A stretch of DNA of 42,967 nt from contig CAMAWG010000017.1 of the NCBI GenBank assembly GCA_945861855.1, forward strand, positions 1 through 42,967. The letters run 5' to 3'. The translations under genes and the position numbers were made by a program. This stretch comes from Rhodoplanes serenus (GTDB lineage Bacteria; Pseudomonadota; Alphaproteobacteria; Rhizobiales; Xanthobacteraceae). The notes below the pieces were generated by a model. It was given only the letters and a program-made list of their open reading frames with translations. It had not been told where the DNA came from and did not search any database. Each line of letters begins with the position of its first letter. The first letter of the stretch is position 1. Below are positions 8,177-18,641 of this stretch, in pieces.

Positions 8177-8983
8177 TCATCCGCGAAGCACCTTCTTGCC
8201 GCGTTTCTCCAGAAAATCCTTCAGCCGCGATTTCGCATCGTCGCTGCCCTGCGCGATCGCCGCCATCAGCGATTCGGTAAGCAGCCCGCTCGCCGGATCG
8301 CTCTCGGCGATGCGCGGCAGAACGTGCATCACCGCGAAATTGGACAGCGGCGCGTTGGTGGCGATGCGCTCGGCCAACTCGATGCCCTTGGCGAGCCCTG
8401 CGCCGTCGTCGGCCAGGACATGCGAGAGGCCGTAGGTCTGGCCTTCCTCCGCGCCGTAGGTGGCGCCGGTCAGCATCAGCTCCATCACCCGCGAAACACC
8501 GATGAGCCGCGGCAGCCGCATCGAGCCGCCGCCGCCGAGGAAGATGCCGCGGCTGCCCTCCGGCAGCGCGTAATAGGCCGAGCGCTCGGCGATGCGGATG
8601 TGGCACGCCGCCGCGAACTCTAGCCCGCCGCCGACCACGGCGCCGTGCAGCACGGCCACCACCGGCACCTTGCCGAACTGGATCGCATCGAACACGCGAT
8701 GCCACATGCGCGAGTGCTGCACGCCTTCCGCGACGTCGCGCTCGGTCAGTTCGCCCAGGTCGAGGCCCGCGGAGAAATGCTGGCCCTGGCCATGCACGAC
8801 CACCGCCTTGATGTCCTTCGGCAGGGCTTCGAAGAATGACTCGATGCCGAGGATGGTGGCGTCGTCCAGCGCGTTGCGCTTCTGTGGCCGGGACAGCCGG
8901 AGGATCGCGATGCTGCCCCGCCGTTTCGCGGTCAGCGAGGGCGGCAGTTTGGGCGCGAAGGGCTTTTTGGATGGTTTTGGCAT
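8177..8983 (-). CDS. Enoyl-CoA hydratase/isomerase (crotonase family)
   Basis: A 268-aa crotonase. Visible are the CoA-binding region RPQKRNALDD, the first oxyanion-hole segment HFSAGLDLGEL, the second oxyanion/active-site region AVLHGAVVGGGLEFAAACHIR, and ALPEGSRGIFLGGGGSMRLPR, which carries the catalytic-type Glu region. It has a lysine-rich N-terminal extension of about 20 residues and a basic C-terminus. It is the first gene of a tight minus-strand pair with the feruloyl-CoA synthase-like gene, so hydration of a hydroxycinnamoyl-CoA is the likely role. Whether it also performs retro-aldol cleavage to an aldehyde (Ech/vanillin route) is open; the dehydrogenase, thiolase and thioesterase nearby favour beta-oxidation. 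Confidence 0.87.
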   Translation of the reverse strand: MPKPSKKPFAPKLPPSLTAKRRGSIAILRLSRPQKRNALDDATILGIESFFEALPKDIKAVVVHGQGQHFSAGLDLGELTERDVAEGVQHSRMWHRVFDAIQFGKVPVVAVLHGAVVGGGLEFAAACHIRIAERSAYYALPEGSRGIFLGGGGSMRLPRLIGVSRVMELMLTGATYGAEEGQTYGLSHVLADDGAGLAKGIELAERIATNAPLSNFAVMHVLPRIAESDPASGLLTESLMAAIAQGSDDAKSRLKDFLEKRGKKVLRG

Positions 8984-9056
8984 CGACGGTCCCGGGCGTT
9001 TCCGATCAAAGTCATGCGGGGTCCGACCGGGCCGGTCAAGCGGGCTCAGAGGCTCG

Positions 9057-9190
9057 TGTCCCGGGCGCAGCGCAGCACGTGAGTGGTGCGCTGCAGACCC
9101 GGGACCCAGCTTTCTTTTGAAATTAACCGGGGTCCCGGATCAGCGGTGCACCGCTCCGCTGCGCTACGCGCTGCACCGCGTCCGGGACAC
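9057..9190. repeat. Intergenic palindromic repeat, family A copy 2
   Basis: First hairpin TGTCCCGGGCGCAGCGCAGC... paired with GCGCTGCAGACCCGGGAC, second hairpin GGTCCCGGATCAGCGGTGCA paired with TGCACCGCGTCCGGGACA. Lies between the DUF3237 gene and the enoyl-CoA hydratase start. Confidence 0.88.
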
Positions 9191-9214
9191 GGGTGGCAAG
9201 GTCGCGGGCCAAAT

Positions 9215-9673
9215 TCACAGCACCTCGAAAACCTCGATCCGCACCGCACCCTTCATTCGAGCGCCGCGGCCGATGGCGAGGATGCGGTTGAGCCAGGCCG
9301 CCGCCGGGTCGGCGGTCTCGAACCGCATGAAGGTGCGGAAATAATACAGCGCCGGATCGACTGTCTCGTCGCGGGCGAGCCGGTCCATCACCTCGGCCGG
9401 GCCGTGACGATAGCCCTCGGCGTCGATCAGGACTTGCCCGCCGGTCTCGGTCTCGACGGTGTAGCGGGCCTGCAGATGCACCACGCCGTCCGATCGCACG
9501 ATCTGCCAGTCGGCGCCGCCGGGCAGCACCTTGCCCTTGAGCTTTTCGCCTTCGACCGTGCCGCCGAGGATGTTGATGATGCGCCGCTCGCCATAGGGCG
9601 TGTTGCCGAGCCGCTGAATGCCCCCAAGCGGGGAGTGAATGGAAAAAATGGGCTTCTCGGACAGGAGCGGCAT
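9215..9673 (-). CDS. DUF3237 domain protein
   Basis: A 152-aa protein with the features of DUF3237 proteins: the early GERRIINILGGTVEG segment, GGADWQIVRSDGVVHLQARYT, and a YRHGPAEVMDRL stretch before a final FMRFETADPAAAWLNR region. The family forms a small beta-barrel and has no firmly established reaction. The ATG at 9673 is preferred because earlier in-frame starts fall in the divergent promoter gap shared with the thiolase gene (95 bp). Its frequent association with catabolic genes suggests an accessory role with an aromatic or acyl intermediate, which is inference. Confidence 0.8.
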   Translation of the reverse strand: MPLLSEKPIFSIHSPLGGIQRLGNTPYGERRIINILGGTVEGEKLKGKVLPGGADWQIVRSDGVVHLQARYTVETETGGQVLIDAEGYRHGPAEVMDRLARDETVDPALYYFRTFMRFETADPAAAWLNRILAIGRGARMKGAVRIEVFEVL

Positions 9674-9767
9674 GGTTGTTTGACCCCATCGGCGATGACA
9701 CCTAAATTCGCGCATGAAAATGCCGCGCAATCAATGCGCGCGGAATAAATGTTTGGTGGAGACGACG

Positions 9768-10973
<1,206 letters not shown>

Positions 10974-11040
10974 CGAAAAGTTCCGCTCGCGCGACAGGCG
11001 CACGCAAGCCGGCGTCGCAAATCCAGCGATCGATCCCTAT

Positions 11041-11658
11041 ATGATCGATATCGGGATTCAACAGCTTGCGGGGGTCGAACGAGCGACAGGGATTATTGCA
11101 GTGAATGAGAGTCATATGGCCGATGAAGGCGAAGGGCCGAGCCTGATCGGCGCCATGAGCTGGCAGCAGTTCCTTGACGTTGCGAATGCCGACACCGCCC
11201 GGGCCAAGCGCTACCGAAATCCGCTGAGCTGTCTCCTGATCGAAGTCGTTCATTTCAAGCCGGCCGACGACACTCAAGGCCACGCCGCCGAACATCTGGT
11301 GCTTCAGCACTTTGTGTCGATCTGCAAGGCAACGCTGCGGGCGCCCGACTACATCGGCCGGATCTGCGGCGGGGAATTCGCGATCATGCTTCCGGAAACG
11401 CTATTGCTCCAAGCACTCGGAGTTGCGGAGCGCATTCTGGAAAACCTTGCGGCATCGACCAGCGACGTGTCGCGGCATCATTTGGCGGCCACGACCAGCA
11501 TCGGTGTCGCGGAATATGACGATCAAACGTGGTCCGTCGATCAGTTCCTGCATGCGGCCCGTGCGGCGATGCACGACGCCAGGCAGAACGGCCGTAACCA
11601 GGCCGCCTGCTATCTCGACGATCTGCAACTGATGTCGGACGCTCCATTCGTCAACTGA
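11041..11658 (+). CDS. Single-domain protein with a degenerate GGDEF domain
   Basis: Up to 205 aa. The block SCLLIEVVHFKP corresponds to the first strand of GGDEF domains, and YIGRICGGEFAIMLPET aligns with the RxGGDEFA signature, but the loop reads CGGEF, so the metal-coordinating Asp position is altered. ATTSIGVAEYDD matches the SxG(I/V)A strand, and AMHDARQNGRNQ matches the A-(x)-AK-GRN end. No sensor, receiver or membrane part is seen. It is probably not an active diguanylate cyclase and may bind a nucleotide or be a remnant. The start is uncertain: a GTG at 11101 has the better ribosome binding site (AGGG), and an ATG at 11116 is also possible. Confidence 0.7.
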   Translation: MIDIGIQQLAGVERATGIIAVNESHMADEGEGPSLIGAMSWQQFLDVANADTARAKRYRNPLSCLLIEVVHFKPADDTQGHAAEHLVLQHFVSICKATLRAPDYIGRICGGEFAIMLPETLLLQALGVAERILENLAASTSDVSRHHLAATTSIGVAEYDDQTWSVDQFLHAARAAMHDARQNGRNQAACYLDDLQLMSDAPFVN

Positions 11659-11729
11659 TCGGTATCGCGCATTTGCGCCGCCGCTTTGACGAACAGGCCG
11701 GCCCTGATAAACCTCCAGGCGACCACGCG

Positions 11730-12623
11730 ATGAGGGAGACATCCAACGTGCCCATGAGTGCCGGCTACATCCCGTTCCATCCCAACCCGTCGAAGCCGAA
11801 GTACCAGCCGCCCGCGGGCGCGGTCGATGCGCATTGCCATGTGTTCGGGCCGGAGGCGAAGTTTCCGTTCGCGCCCAAGCGCAAGTACACGCCCTGCGAC
11901 GCGCCGAAGGAGACGCTGTGGCAGCGCCGGGATTTCCTCGGCTTCGACAAGAACGTGATCGTGCAGGCGACCTGCCACGACACCGACAACCGCGCGCTGG
12001 TCGACGCGCTGGTCACCTCCAACAACAAGGCCAGGGGCGTGGCCTTCGTCGGCGAGGAAATCACCGACGCCGGTTTGAAGGAGCTGGACGACGCAGGCGT
12101 GAAGGGCGTGCGCTTCAACTTCATCAAGCGGCTTGTCGATTCCACGCCGAAGGACGTGATGCAGCGGATCGCCGCGCGCATCGCCAAGCTCGGCTGGCAT
12201 GTCGTGGTCTATTTCGAGCACGCCGACCTCGACGAGATGGGGCCGTTCCTGAAATCGCTGCCGACCACGCTGGTGTTCGACCACATGGCCTGCCCGGACG
12301 TGAAAGAGGGTGTGAACGGCAAGTACTTCCAGAACTGGCTCAAGGCGCTCGACACCAACAAGAGCTGGATCACGAAAGTGACCTGCCCGGAGCGCTTCAC
12401 GCTGACCGGCCCGCCTTACGACGACGTCGTGCCGTTCGCCCGCGCCATCGTCGAGCGCTTTCCGGATCGGGTGATCTGGGGCACCGACTGGCCGCATCCC
12501 AACATGCCGAAGGAGGCGCCGGACGAGGGCGTGCTGGTCGACATGATCCCGAAGATCGCGCCGACCGCGGAATTGCAGAAAAAGCTGCTCGTGGACAATC
12601 CGATGAAGCTGTATTGGAGCTGA
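11730..12623 (+). CDS. ligI: 2-Pyrone-4,6-dicarboxylate lactonase (LigI)
   Basis: An amidohydrolase-superfamily protein of about 297 aa, close to the 293 aa of Sphingobium LigI. It begins with the HxH-type motif VDAHCHVFGP, followed by FAPKRKYTPCDAP, GVRFNFIKRLV, VVYFEHADL, VFDHMACPD and the final-strand GTDWPHPNMP with the conserved Asp. This pattern is that of 2-pyrone-4,6-dicarboxylate hydrolases. It opens PDC to 4-oxalomesaconate/4-carboxy-2-hydroxymuconate in the protocatechuate 4,5-cleavage pathway, in agreement with ligA, ligB and ligC just downstream. Alternative starts are the GTG at 11748, which has a well-spaced GGGAGA, and the ATG at 11754. Confidence 0.9.
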   Translation: MRETSNVPMSAGYIPFHPNPSKPKYQPPAGAVDAHCHVFGPEAKFPFAPKRKYTPCDAPKETLWQRRDFLGFDKNVIVQATCHDTDNRALVDALVTSNNKARGVAFVGEEITDAGLKELDDAGVKGVRFNFIKRLVDSTPKDVMQRIAARIAKLGWHVVVYFEHADLDEMGPFLKSLPTTLVFDHMACPDVKEGVNGKYFQNWLKALDTNKSWITKVTCPERFTLTGPPYDDVVPFARAIVERFPDRVIWGTDWPHPNMPKEAPDEGVLVDMIPKIAPTAELQKKLLVDNPMKLYWS

Positions 12624-12632
12624 GATATCGGA

Positions 12633-12740
12633 CCTCATCCTGAGGAGGCGCAAAGCGCCGTCTCGAAGGATGGGCGGCGAGTCGGAGCGTGTGGCCCATC
12701 CTTCGAGACGCGGTCCTTCGGACCGCTCCTCAGGATGAGG
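12633..12740. repeat. Intergenic palindromic repeat, family D
   Basis: Outer arms CCTCATCCTGAGGAG (12633-12647) and CTCCTCAGGATGAGG (12726-12740) are exact inverse complements. Inner arms GTCTCGAAGGATGGGC and GCCCATCCTTCGAGAC are also complementary. The single copy in the window lies between ligI and the DUF336 gene. Confidence 0.88.
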
Positions 12741-12777
12741 CCAAAACTGGAGTTGGGCCTGACAAACGGGGCGTAAG

Positions 12778-13269
12778 ATGGCGGATTATTATGTCCATCG
12801 CCTGCAGATCAGCATGCCGCTCGCTGTGGCGGAGAAGATCGTCGATGGCGCGCTGAAAGCCGGCGCCGACGCGGGGCTCCTGCCGCTCACCGTCGCGGTG
12901 CTCGACGTCGGCGGCCATGTGGTTCTGCTCAAGCGCGAGGACGGCTCGGGCAATCTCCGCGCCGACATCGCTATCGGCAAGGCTGCGGGTGCACTCGGCA
13001 TGGGCATTTCCAGCCGCACCATCCGCGACCGGTTGAAGGACCGCCCGGCGTTTCAATCCGCCATCGCTGCCGCCTCCGACGGCCGCTTCATTCCCGTGCC
13101 GGGCGGGGTATTGGCGTTGAACGACAAGGGCGACGTGATCGGTGCGGTGGGCATTTCCGGCGACGCCTCCGACAAGGACGAATACGCCGCCATCGCCGGC
13201 GTGCACGGCGCGGGATTGAAAAGCCATCCCGAAGAGCCGGCGCCGAATTGGCGTGAGGCGGGGTTGTAG
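12778..13269 (+). CDS. GlcG/HbpS family (DUF336) protein
   Basis: A 163-aa protein of the GlcG/HbpS fold, with the family blocks LPLTVAVLDVGGHVVLLKRED, IAIGKAAGALGMG and the late GGVLALNDKGDVIGAVGISGDASDKDE. Members form octamers, and some bind haem (HbpS) or accompany oxidation pathways (GlcG), but many have no known reaction. DUF336 genes recur in aromatic ring-cleavage clusters. Here the gene sits between ligI and ligA, separated from each by a palindromic repeat. A role as an isomerase or accessory protein for a PDC/oxalomesaconate intermediate would fit the position but is speculation. Confidence 0.85.
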   Translation: MADYYVHRLQISMPLAVAEKIVDGALKAGADAGLLPLTVAVLDVGGHVVLLKREDGSGNLRADIAIGKAAGALGMGISSRTIRDRLKDRPAFQSAIAAASDGRFIPVPGGVLALNDKGDVIGAVGISGDASDKDEYAAIAGVHGAGLKSHPEEPAPNWREAGL

Positions 13270-13280
13270 CTGCGGATCCT

Positions 13281-13426
13281 GTGTCCCGGGCGCGGTGCAG
13301 CGCGAGCGTAGCGAAGCGGTGCGCCGCAGACCCGGGACCGTTCCAGGCTCATCGTCCGTCCGTAACGGCCCCGGATCAGCGGTGCACCACGACGCTTCGC
13401 GTCGCATTGCACCGCATCCGGGGCAC
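13281..13426. repeat. Intergenic palindromic repeat, family A copy 3
   Basis: GTGTCCCGGGCGCGGTGCAGCG pairs with CGCCGCAGACCCGGGAC, and CCCCGGATCAGCGGTGCA pairs with TGCACCGCATCCGGGG. Lies between the DUF336 gene and ligA, with some arm mismatches, so it looks older than copies 5-6. Confidence 0.85.
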
Positions 13427-13529
13427 GCCGTCGCAACCGCCCGCCGTTGCAATGACCCGGGGTGGTGGATATATCATCGATATATCAGCCTTTTCGCAGG
13501 TCCTTCGGACCTCGGCCGGAGCAGCACCG

Positions 13530-14922
<1,393 letters not shown>

Positions 14923-14947
14923 CGGTATGCCGACAGCCCCTCCGTCC

Positions 14948-15065
14948 GTCATTCCGGACGCCGCGAAGCGGCGATCCGGAATCCATAACCCCTGTGCCGG
15001 TGACTTGATTGCTGCGGGTCATGGATTCCGGGTTCGCGAGCTTCGCTCGCGGCCCGGAATGACGT
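14948..15065. repeat. Intergenic palindromic repeat, family C copy 1
   Basis: Arms GTCATTCCGG and CCGGAATGAC at the ends, with inner arms GATCCGGAATCCATAACC and GGTCATGGATTCCGGGTT and a central CGCGAGCTTCGCTCGCG hairpin near the right end. Lies between ligB and ligC. Confidence 0.88.
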
Positions 15066-15096
15066 AGATATTCAACGCCAGCCATAAGAGGTTTCC

Positions 15097-16053
15097 ATGA
15101 AAATCTGTGTCGCCGGCCAAGGCGCCTTTGGCCAGAAGCATCTCGATGCGTTGAAGCGGATTCCGGGCGTGGAGGTTACCTCCCTGGTCGGGGGCAATCA
15201 GGACTCCACAGCGGCCATCGCCAAGAAATACGGCGTGCCGCATTACACCGGCGACCTCTCCGAAGGCATCAAGCGCGCCGACGCGGTGATCCTGACGACG
15301 CCGACCAAGATGCATTTCCGCCAGGGGGAGCAGGTGATGCGTGCCGGCAAGCACGTGCTGGTCGAAATCCCGGTGACCGACTCGGTCGAGGACGCCGAAA
15401 ACCTCGCGAAGATCGCCAAGGAGACCGGCGCCACCGCGATGGGCGGCCATGTGCGGCGCTTCAACCCGAGCCACCAGTACATCCACAAGAAGATCTTCGG
15501 CGGCGAGCTGAAGATCCAGCAGATGGACGTGCAGACTTACTTCTTCCGGCGCAAGAATATCAACGCGGCGGGCAATGCGCGGAGCTGGACCGATCATCTC
15601 TTGTGGCACCACGCCGCCCACACCATCGACCTGTTCCAGTACCAGGTGGGCGAGAACATCTCCGACTGCTACGCGGTGCAGGGGCCGATCCATCCGCAGC
15701 TCAACATCGCGATGGACATGGGCATCGTCGCGCGCACGCCGTCGGGCTCGATGCTGACGCTCTCGCTGTCGTTCAACAACGACGGGCCGCTTGGCTCGTT
15801 CTTCCGCTACATCTGCGACAACGGCACCTTCAAGGCGTTCTACGACGATCTCAGCGACGATAAGGACAACAAGATCGACGTTTCGAAGGTGGATGTGTCG
15901 ATGGACGGCATCGAGCTGGAGGATCGCGAGTTCATCAAGGCGATCCAGGAGAAGCGCGAGCCGAACGGCAGCCTGCAGCAGTTGCTGCCCTGCATGCACG
16001 TACTCGGCAAGCTGGAGAAGATCATCGACCCGCAGCGCAAGGCGCATGCGTAG
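15097..16053 (+). CDS. ligC: 4-Carboxy-2-hydroxymuconate-6-semialdehyde dehydrogenase (LigC)
   Basis: A 318-aa Gfo/Idh/MocA-family oxidoreductase with the dinucleotide motif VAGQGAFGQKHLDALK at the N-terminus, the VILTTPTKMHFRQGEQVMRAGKHVLVEIPVTDS block, and GGHVRRFNPSHQYIHKKI. LigC differs from most of the family in reading VEIP where sugar dehydrogenases read EKP, and that is seen here. The length equals Sphingobium LigC (about 315 aa). It oxidises the hemiacetal form of the LigAB product to 2-pyrone-4,6-dicarboxylate with NAD(P)+, giving the substrate of LigI. A ribosome binding site (AAGAGG) precedes the ATG. Confidence 0.9.
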   Translation: MKICVAGQGAFGQKHLDALKRIPGVEVTSLVGGNQDSTAAIAKKYGVPHYTGDLSEGIKRADAVILTTPTKMHFRQGEQVMRAGKHVLVEIPVTDSVEDAENLAKIAKETGATAMGGHVRRFNPSHQYIHKKIFGGELKIQQMDVQTYFFRRKNINAAGNARSWTDHLLWHHAAHTIDLFQYQVGENISDCYAVQGPIHPQLNIAMDMGIVARTPSGSMLTLSLSFNNDGPLGSFFRYICDNGTFKAFYDDLSDDKDNKIDVSKVDVSMDGIELEDREFIKAIQEKREPNGSLQQLLPCMHVLGKLEKIIDPQRKAHA

Positions 16054-16096
16054 GGCTGGGCTTCGCGCTTCAGCGGCGCACGCCATCCTTTCAACA

Positions 16097-16200
16097 TCAT
16101 GGCCGGGCTTGTCCCGGCCATCTCGATTCCTAGGGCACGGCTGTGCCTAGATTGTCGGGATCACCGGGACGCGCGCCTTCGGCGCGGCCCAGTGATGACG
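16097..16200. repeat. Intergenic palindromic repeat, family B copy 1 (divergent)
   Basis: Starts TCATGGCCGGGCTTGTCCCGGCCAT like the other B copies and ends with TGATGACG, but the interior carries CTAGGGCACGGCTGTGCCTAG and CGCGCCTTCGGCGCG hairpins instead of the CCACGCCTT/AAGGCGTGG arms. Lies between convergent ligC and the TctC gene. Confidence 0.65.
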
Positions 16201-16209
16201 GTGGAAATT

Positions 16210-17184
16210 TCAATCCGCCTTGATCCCGGCGGCCTTCACCACCTTGCCCCACTTCTCGGTCTCCGCCGCCATCAGCGCGGCAAACTCCGCAGCCGTCCCC
16301 GGCAGCGGCGCGCCGCCGGTGTCGGCGAGCTTCGCCTTCATCGCCGCATCGGCGAAGGCCAGTTGCACCGCCTTGTTCAGCGCCTGGACGATCTCCGGCG
16401 GTGTGCCCTTCGGCACACCGATGCCGGTCACCGCGCTCGCCTCGTAGCCGGGGACGAATTCGCGCATGGGCGGCACGTCCGGCAGCGCCGACGAGCGCTC
16501 GCTGGTGGTCACCGCCAGCGCGCGCAGCTTGCCGCTCCGCACCGGCTCGATCGACGCCGACATCGGCTCGAACATCATCTGCGCCTCGCCGGCGATCATC
16601 GCCTTCAGCGCCGGGCCGCCGCCGCCGTAGTGGACGACTTCGAGGTTCAGTCCGGCCGTCTGCTTGAACAGCTCGCCGGTGACATGCGGCGAGCTGCCGT
16701 TGCCGGTCGAGGCCATCTTGATCTTGTCGAGGTTGCCCTTGGCGTAGGCGATGAACTCCGGGACCGTCGTCGCCGGCACTGAAGGATGCACCACCATCAC
16801 CAGCGCCTCGCGGGTGATGCCCGCGACCGGAACGATGTCGCGCAGGAAGTTGAAGCTCAGGTTCGGATAGAGCGAGCCGCCGATCGCGTTCGCCGGGCCG
16901 CACAGCAGGACGGTGTATCCATCGGCCGGCGCACGCACGGCCATCTCGGTCGCGATGTTGCCGGACCGGCCGCCCTTGTTCTCGACATTGAACGGCTGGC
17001 CGAGCTTCTCGGACAGCCACCGCGCGGCGATGCGGCCGAGGATGTCGTTCGGCCCGCCGGCAGGGAAGCCGATGAGGAAGCGCACCGGTTTCGACGGATA
17101 GCTTTGTGCGTGAGCCATGTGCGGCCATCCCGGAAGCGTAGCGAGCGCGGCAAGCTGAAGGAATCGGCGCCGTAAAAGGGTCAT
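16210..17184 (-). CDS. Tripartite tricarboxylate transporter receptor (Bug/TctC family), Tat-exported
   Basis: A 324-aa periplasmic binding protein. The N-terminus MTLLRRRFLQLAALATLPG carries a twin-arginine-type motif (RRRFLQ) and ends with AHAQ, a signal peptidase site. Family motifs follow: YPSKPVRFLIGFPAGGPNDI, NKGGRSGNIATEMAVRAPADGYT, TGNGSSPHVTGELFKQTAG and VPPMREFVPGYEASAVTGIG. Bug proteins bind small carboxylates such as aromatic acids, but the TctAB membrane proteins are absent here. It starts 7 bases after livF and is probably the last gene of the ABC transporter operon, which is unusual. The ligand is unknown. Confidence 0.88.
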   Translation of the reverse strand: MTLLRRRFLQLAALATLPGWPHMAHAQSYPSKPVRFLIGFPAGGPNDILGRIAARWLSEKLGQPFNVENKGGRSGNIATEMAVRAPADGYTVLLCGPANAIGGSLYPNLSFNFLRDIVPVAGITREALVMVVHPSVPATTVPEFIAYAKGNLDKIKMASTGNGSSPHVTGELFKQTAGLNLEVVHYGGGGPALKAMIAGEAQMMFEPMSASIEPVRSGKLRALAVTTSERSSALPDVPPMREFVPGYEASAVTGIGVPKGTPPEIVQALNKAVQLAFADAAMKAKLADTGGAPLPGTAAEFAALMAAETEKWGKVVKAAGIKAD

Positions 17185-17191
17185 GGCGTTG

Positions 17192-17896
17192 CTACTCCGA
17201 CACCCCGATAATCTTCGCCAGCCGCTCCGGATCGTCGCGGAGGGCGGCCGACGCGCCGTCATAGACGATGCGGCCCTTGTCCAGCACCACGCTGCGGTCG
17301 GAGAATTCGAAGGCCACGCGGCTGTTCTGCTCGACCAGGATGATCGACAACTGGCTCTCGCTGCGGAGCTTCAAAAGCACCGCGGTCAGCGCCTCGACGA
17401 TCACCGGCGCGAGACCCTCCGTCGGCTCGTCCATCAAAAGCACCGTCGGATTGGTCAGCAGCGCGCGCGCGATCGAAAGCATCTGCTGCTCGCCGCCGGA
17501 GAGCTGGTTGCCGCGGTTGTCCAGGCGCTCCTTGAGGTTCGGGAACAGCTCGAACACCCGCTCCTTGGTCCAGTGGCCGGGCCGCGCGCCGACGTCGAGA
17601 TTCTCCAGCACGCTGAGCGAGGGAAATATTTCGCGCTCCTGTGGCACGAAGCCCAGGCCCGCCGCCGCGCGCCGGAACACCGGTACGCGGTTGAGGCTCC
17701 TGCCCGACAGCAGCACCTCGCCCTTGTGCAGGGTGGTGTGACCCATGATGGTCGCGAGCAGCGTGGTCTTGCCGACGCCGTTTCGCCCGATCACGCTGAT
17801 GCTCTCGCCGGGCGCGATGGACAGGTTGACGTCCTCCAGCACCACGGTCTCGCCGTAGCCGGCCGACACGTCCTTGAGTTCCACCGCGTTAGCCAT
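17192..17896 (-). CDS. livF: Branched-chain amino acid-type ABC transporter ATP-binding protein (LivF)
   Basis: A 234-aa ATPase with Walker A GRNGVGKTT, the Q-loop region GLGFVPQEREIFPSLSVLENL, signature LSGGEQQ, Walker B VLLMDEPTEGLAP and the switch motif IILVEQNSRVAFEFS. The EGLAP and ExxQN details mark the LivF subgroup. Its ATG overlaps the livG stop by 8 bases. It works with LivG on LivH/LivM at the inner membrane. Liv-type importers carry many ligands besides leucine, including aromatic acids, amides and urea, so the name shows the family only. Confidence 0.9.
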   Translation of the reverse strand: MANAVELKDVSAGYGETVVLEDVNLSIAPGESISVIGRNGVGKTTLLATIMGHTTLHKGEVLLSGRSLNRVPVFRRAAAGLGFVPQEREIFPSLSVLENLDVGARPGHWTKERVFELFPNLKERLDNRGNQLSGGEQQMLSIARALLTNPTVLLMDEPTEGLAPVIVEALTAVLLKLRSESQLSIILVEQNSRVAFEFSDRSVVLDKGRIVYDGASAALRDDPERLAKIIGVSE

Positions 17897-18641
17897 GCGC
17901 GGCCTGCCCGAGATAGACGGCGCGCACGTCGGGGTTGGCGCCGATCTCCTTCGGCGTGCCCTCGGCGAACACCGCGCCGCGAACCAGCACGGTGATCTTC
18001 TTGGCGAAACGGAACACCAGATCCATGTCGTGATCGATGATCAGCACGCCGATGTTCTTCGGCAGCGCGTCGATCGCGTCGAGGATGATATGGCTCTCGG
18101 CGCTCGGCACGCCGGCGGCGGGCTCGTCGAGCAGCAGCACCTGCGGCTTGAGACCGAGCGTGATGGCAAGCTCGACCAGCCGCTGGCGGCCGTAGGGTAG
18201 TTCCGGAATGGCCTTGTGGGCGATGTCGGCAAGCTTGAGCCGGGTCAACAGCTCCATCGACTCGTCGATCACGTCCTGCCGCTTACCGGCGGGGCGGAAC
18301 ATGTCGGGCGCCGCTCCGACGCGCTCGGCGATCGCCATGTAGACGTTCTCCAGCACCGTGAGGCCGCGGAACAGCCGGTTGATCTGGAACGTGCGCGCGA
18401 TGCCGAGTTTGACGCGTTCGGCCTGCTCGACCTGCGTGATGTCGTGGCCCTTCAGCAGCACCTCGCCGGCGCTCGGCGCCAGCACCCCGGTGAGCAGGTT
18501 GATGAAGGTGGTCTTGCCGGCGCCGTTGGGTCCGATCAGCGCGTGTCGCGCGCCTTCCTCCAGCGTGAAGCTGACGTCGCGCGTGGCGAGCAGCGCGCCG
18601 AAGCTTTTGCTGAGCGAGCGCGTTTCCAGCAGCGCGGTCAT
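17889..18641 (-). CDS. livG: Branched-chain amino acid-type ABC transporter ATP-binding protein (LivG)
   Basis: A 250-aa ATPase: Walker A GPNGAGKTTFINLLTGVL, GIARTFQINRLFRGLTVLENV at the Q-loop, the signature region LPYGRQRLVELA (YGRQR instead of SGGQ, as in many LivG proteins), Walker B VLLLDEPAAGVPSAE and the H-loop VLIIDHDMDLVFRFAKKITVL. The ATG at 18641 overlaps the livM stop as ATGA. Open frame continues upstream without a start that fits the family, so the short form is correct. Confidence 0.9.
   Translation of the reverse strand: MTALLETRSLSKSFGALLATRDVSFTLEEGARHALIGPNGAGKTTFINLLTGVLAPSAGEVLLKGHDITQVEQAERVKLGIARTFQINRLFRGLTVLENVYMAIAERVGAAPDMFRPAGKRQDVIDESMELLTRLKLADIAHKAIPELPYGRQRLVELAITLGLKPQVLLLDEPAAGVPSAESHIILDAIDALPKNIGVLIIDHDMDLVFRFAKKITVLVRGAVFAEGTPKEIGANPDVRAVYLGQAAHG

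Noticed and set aside
6209..8623. 804-aa plus-strand open frame over the feruloyl-CoA synthase-like gene
   Set aside because: Antisense to a well-supported gene and without any domain pattern.
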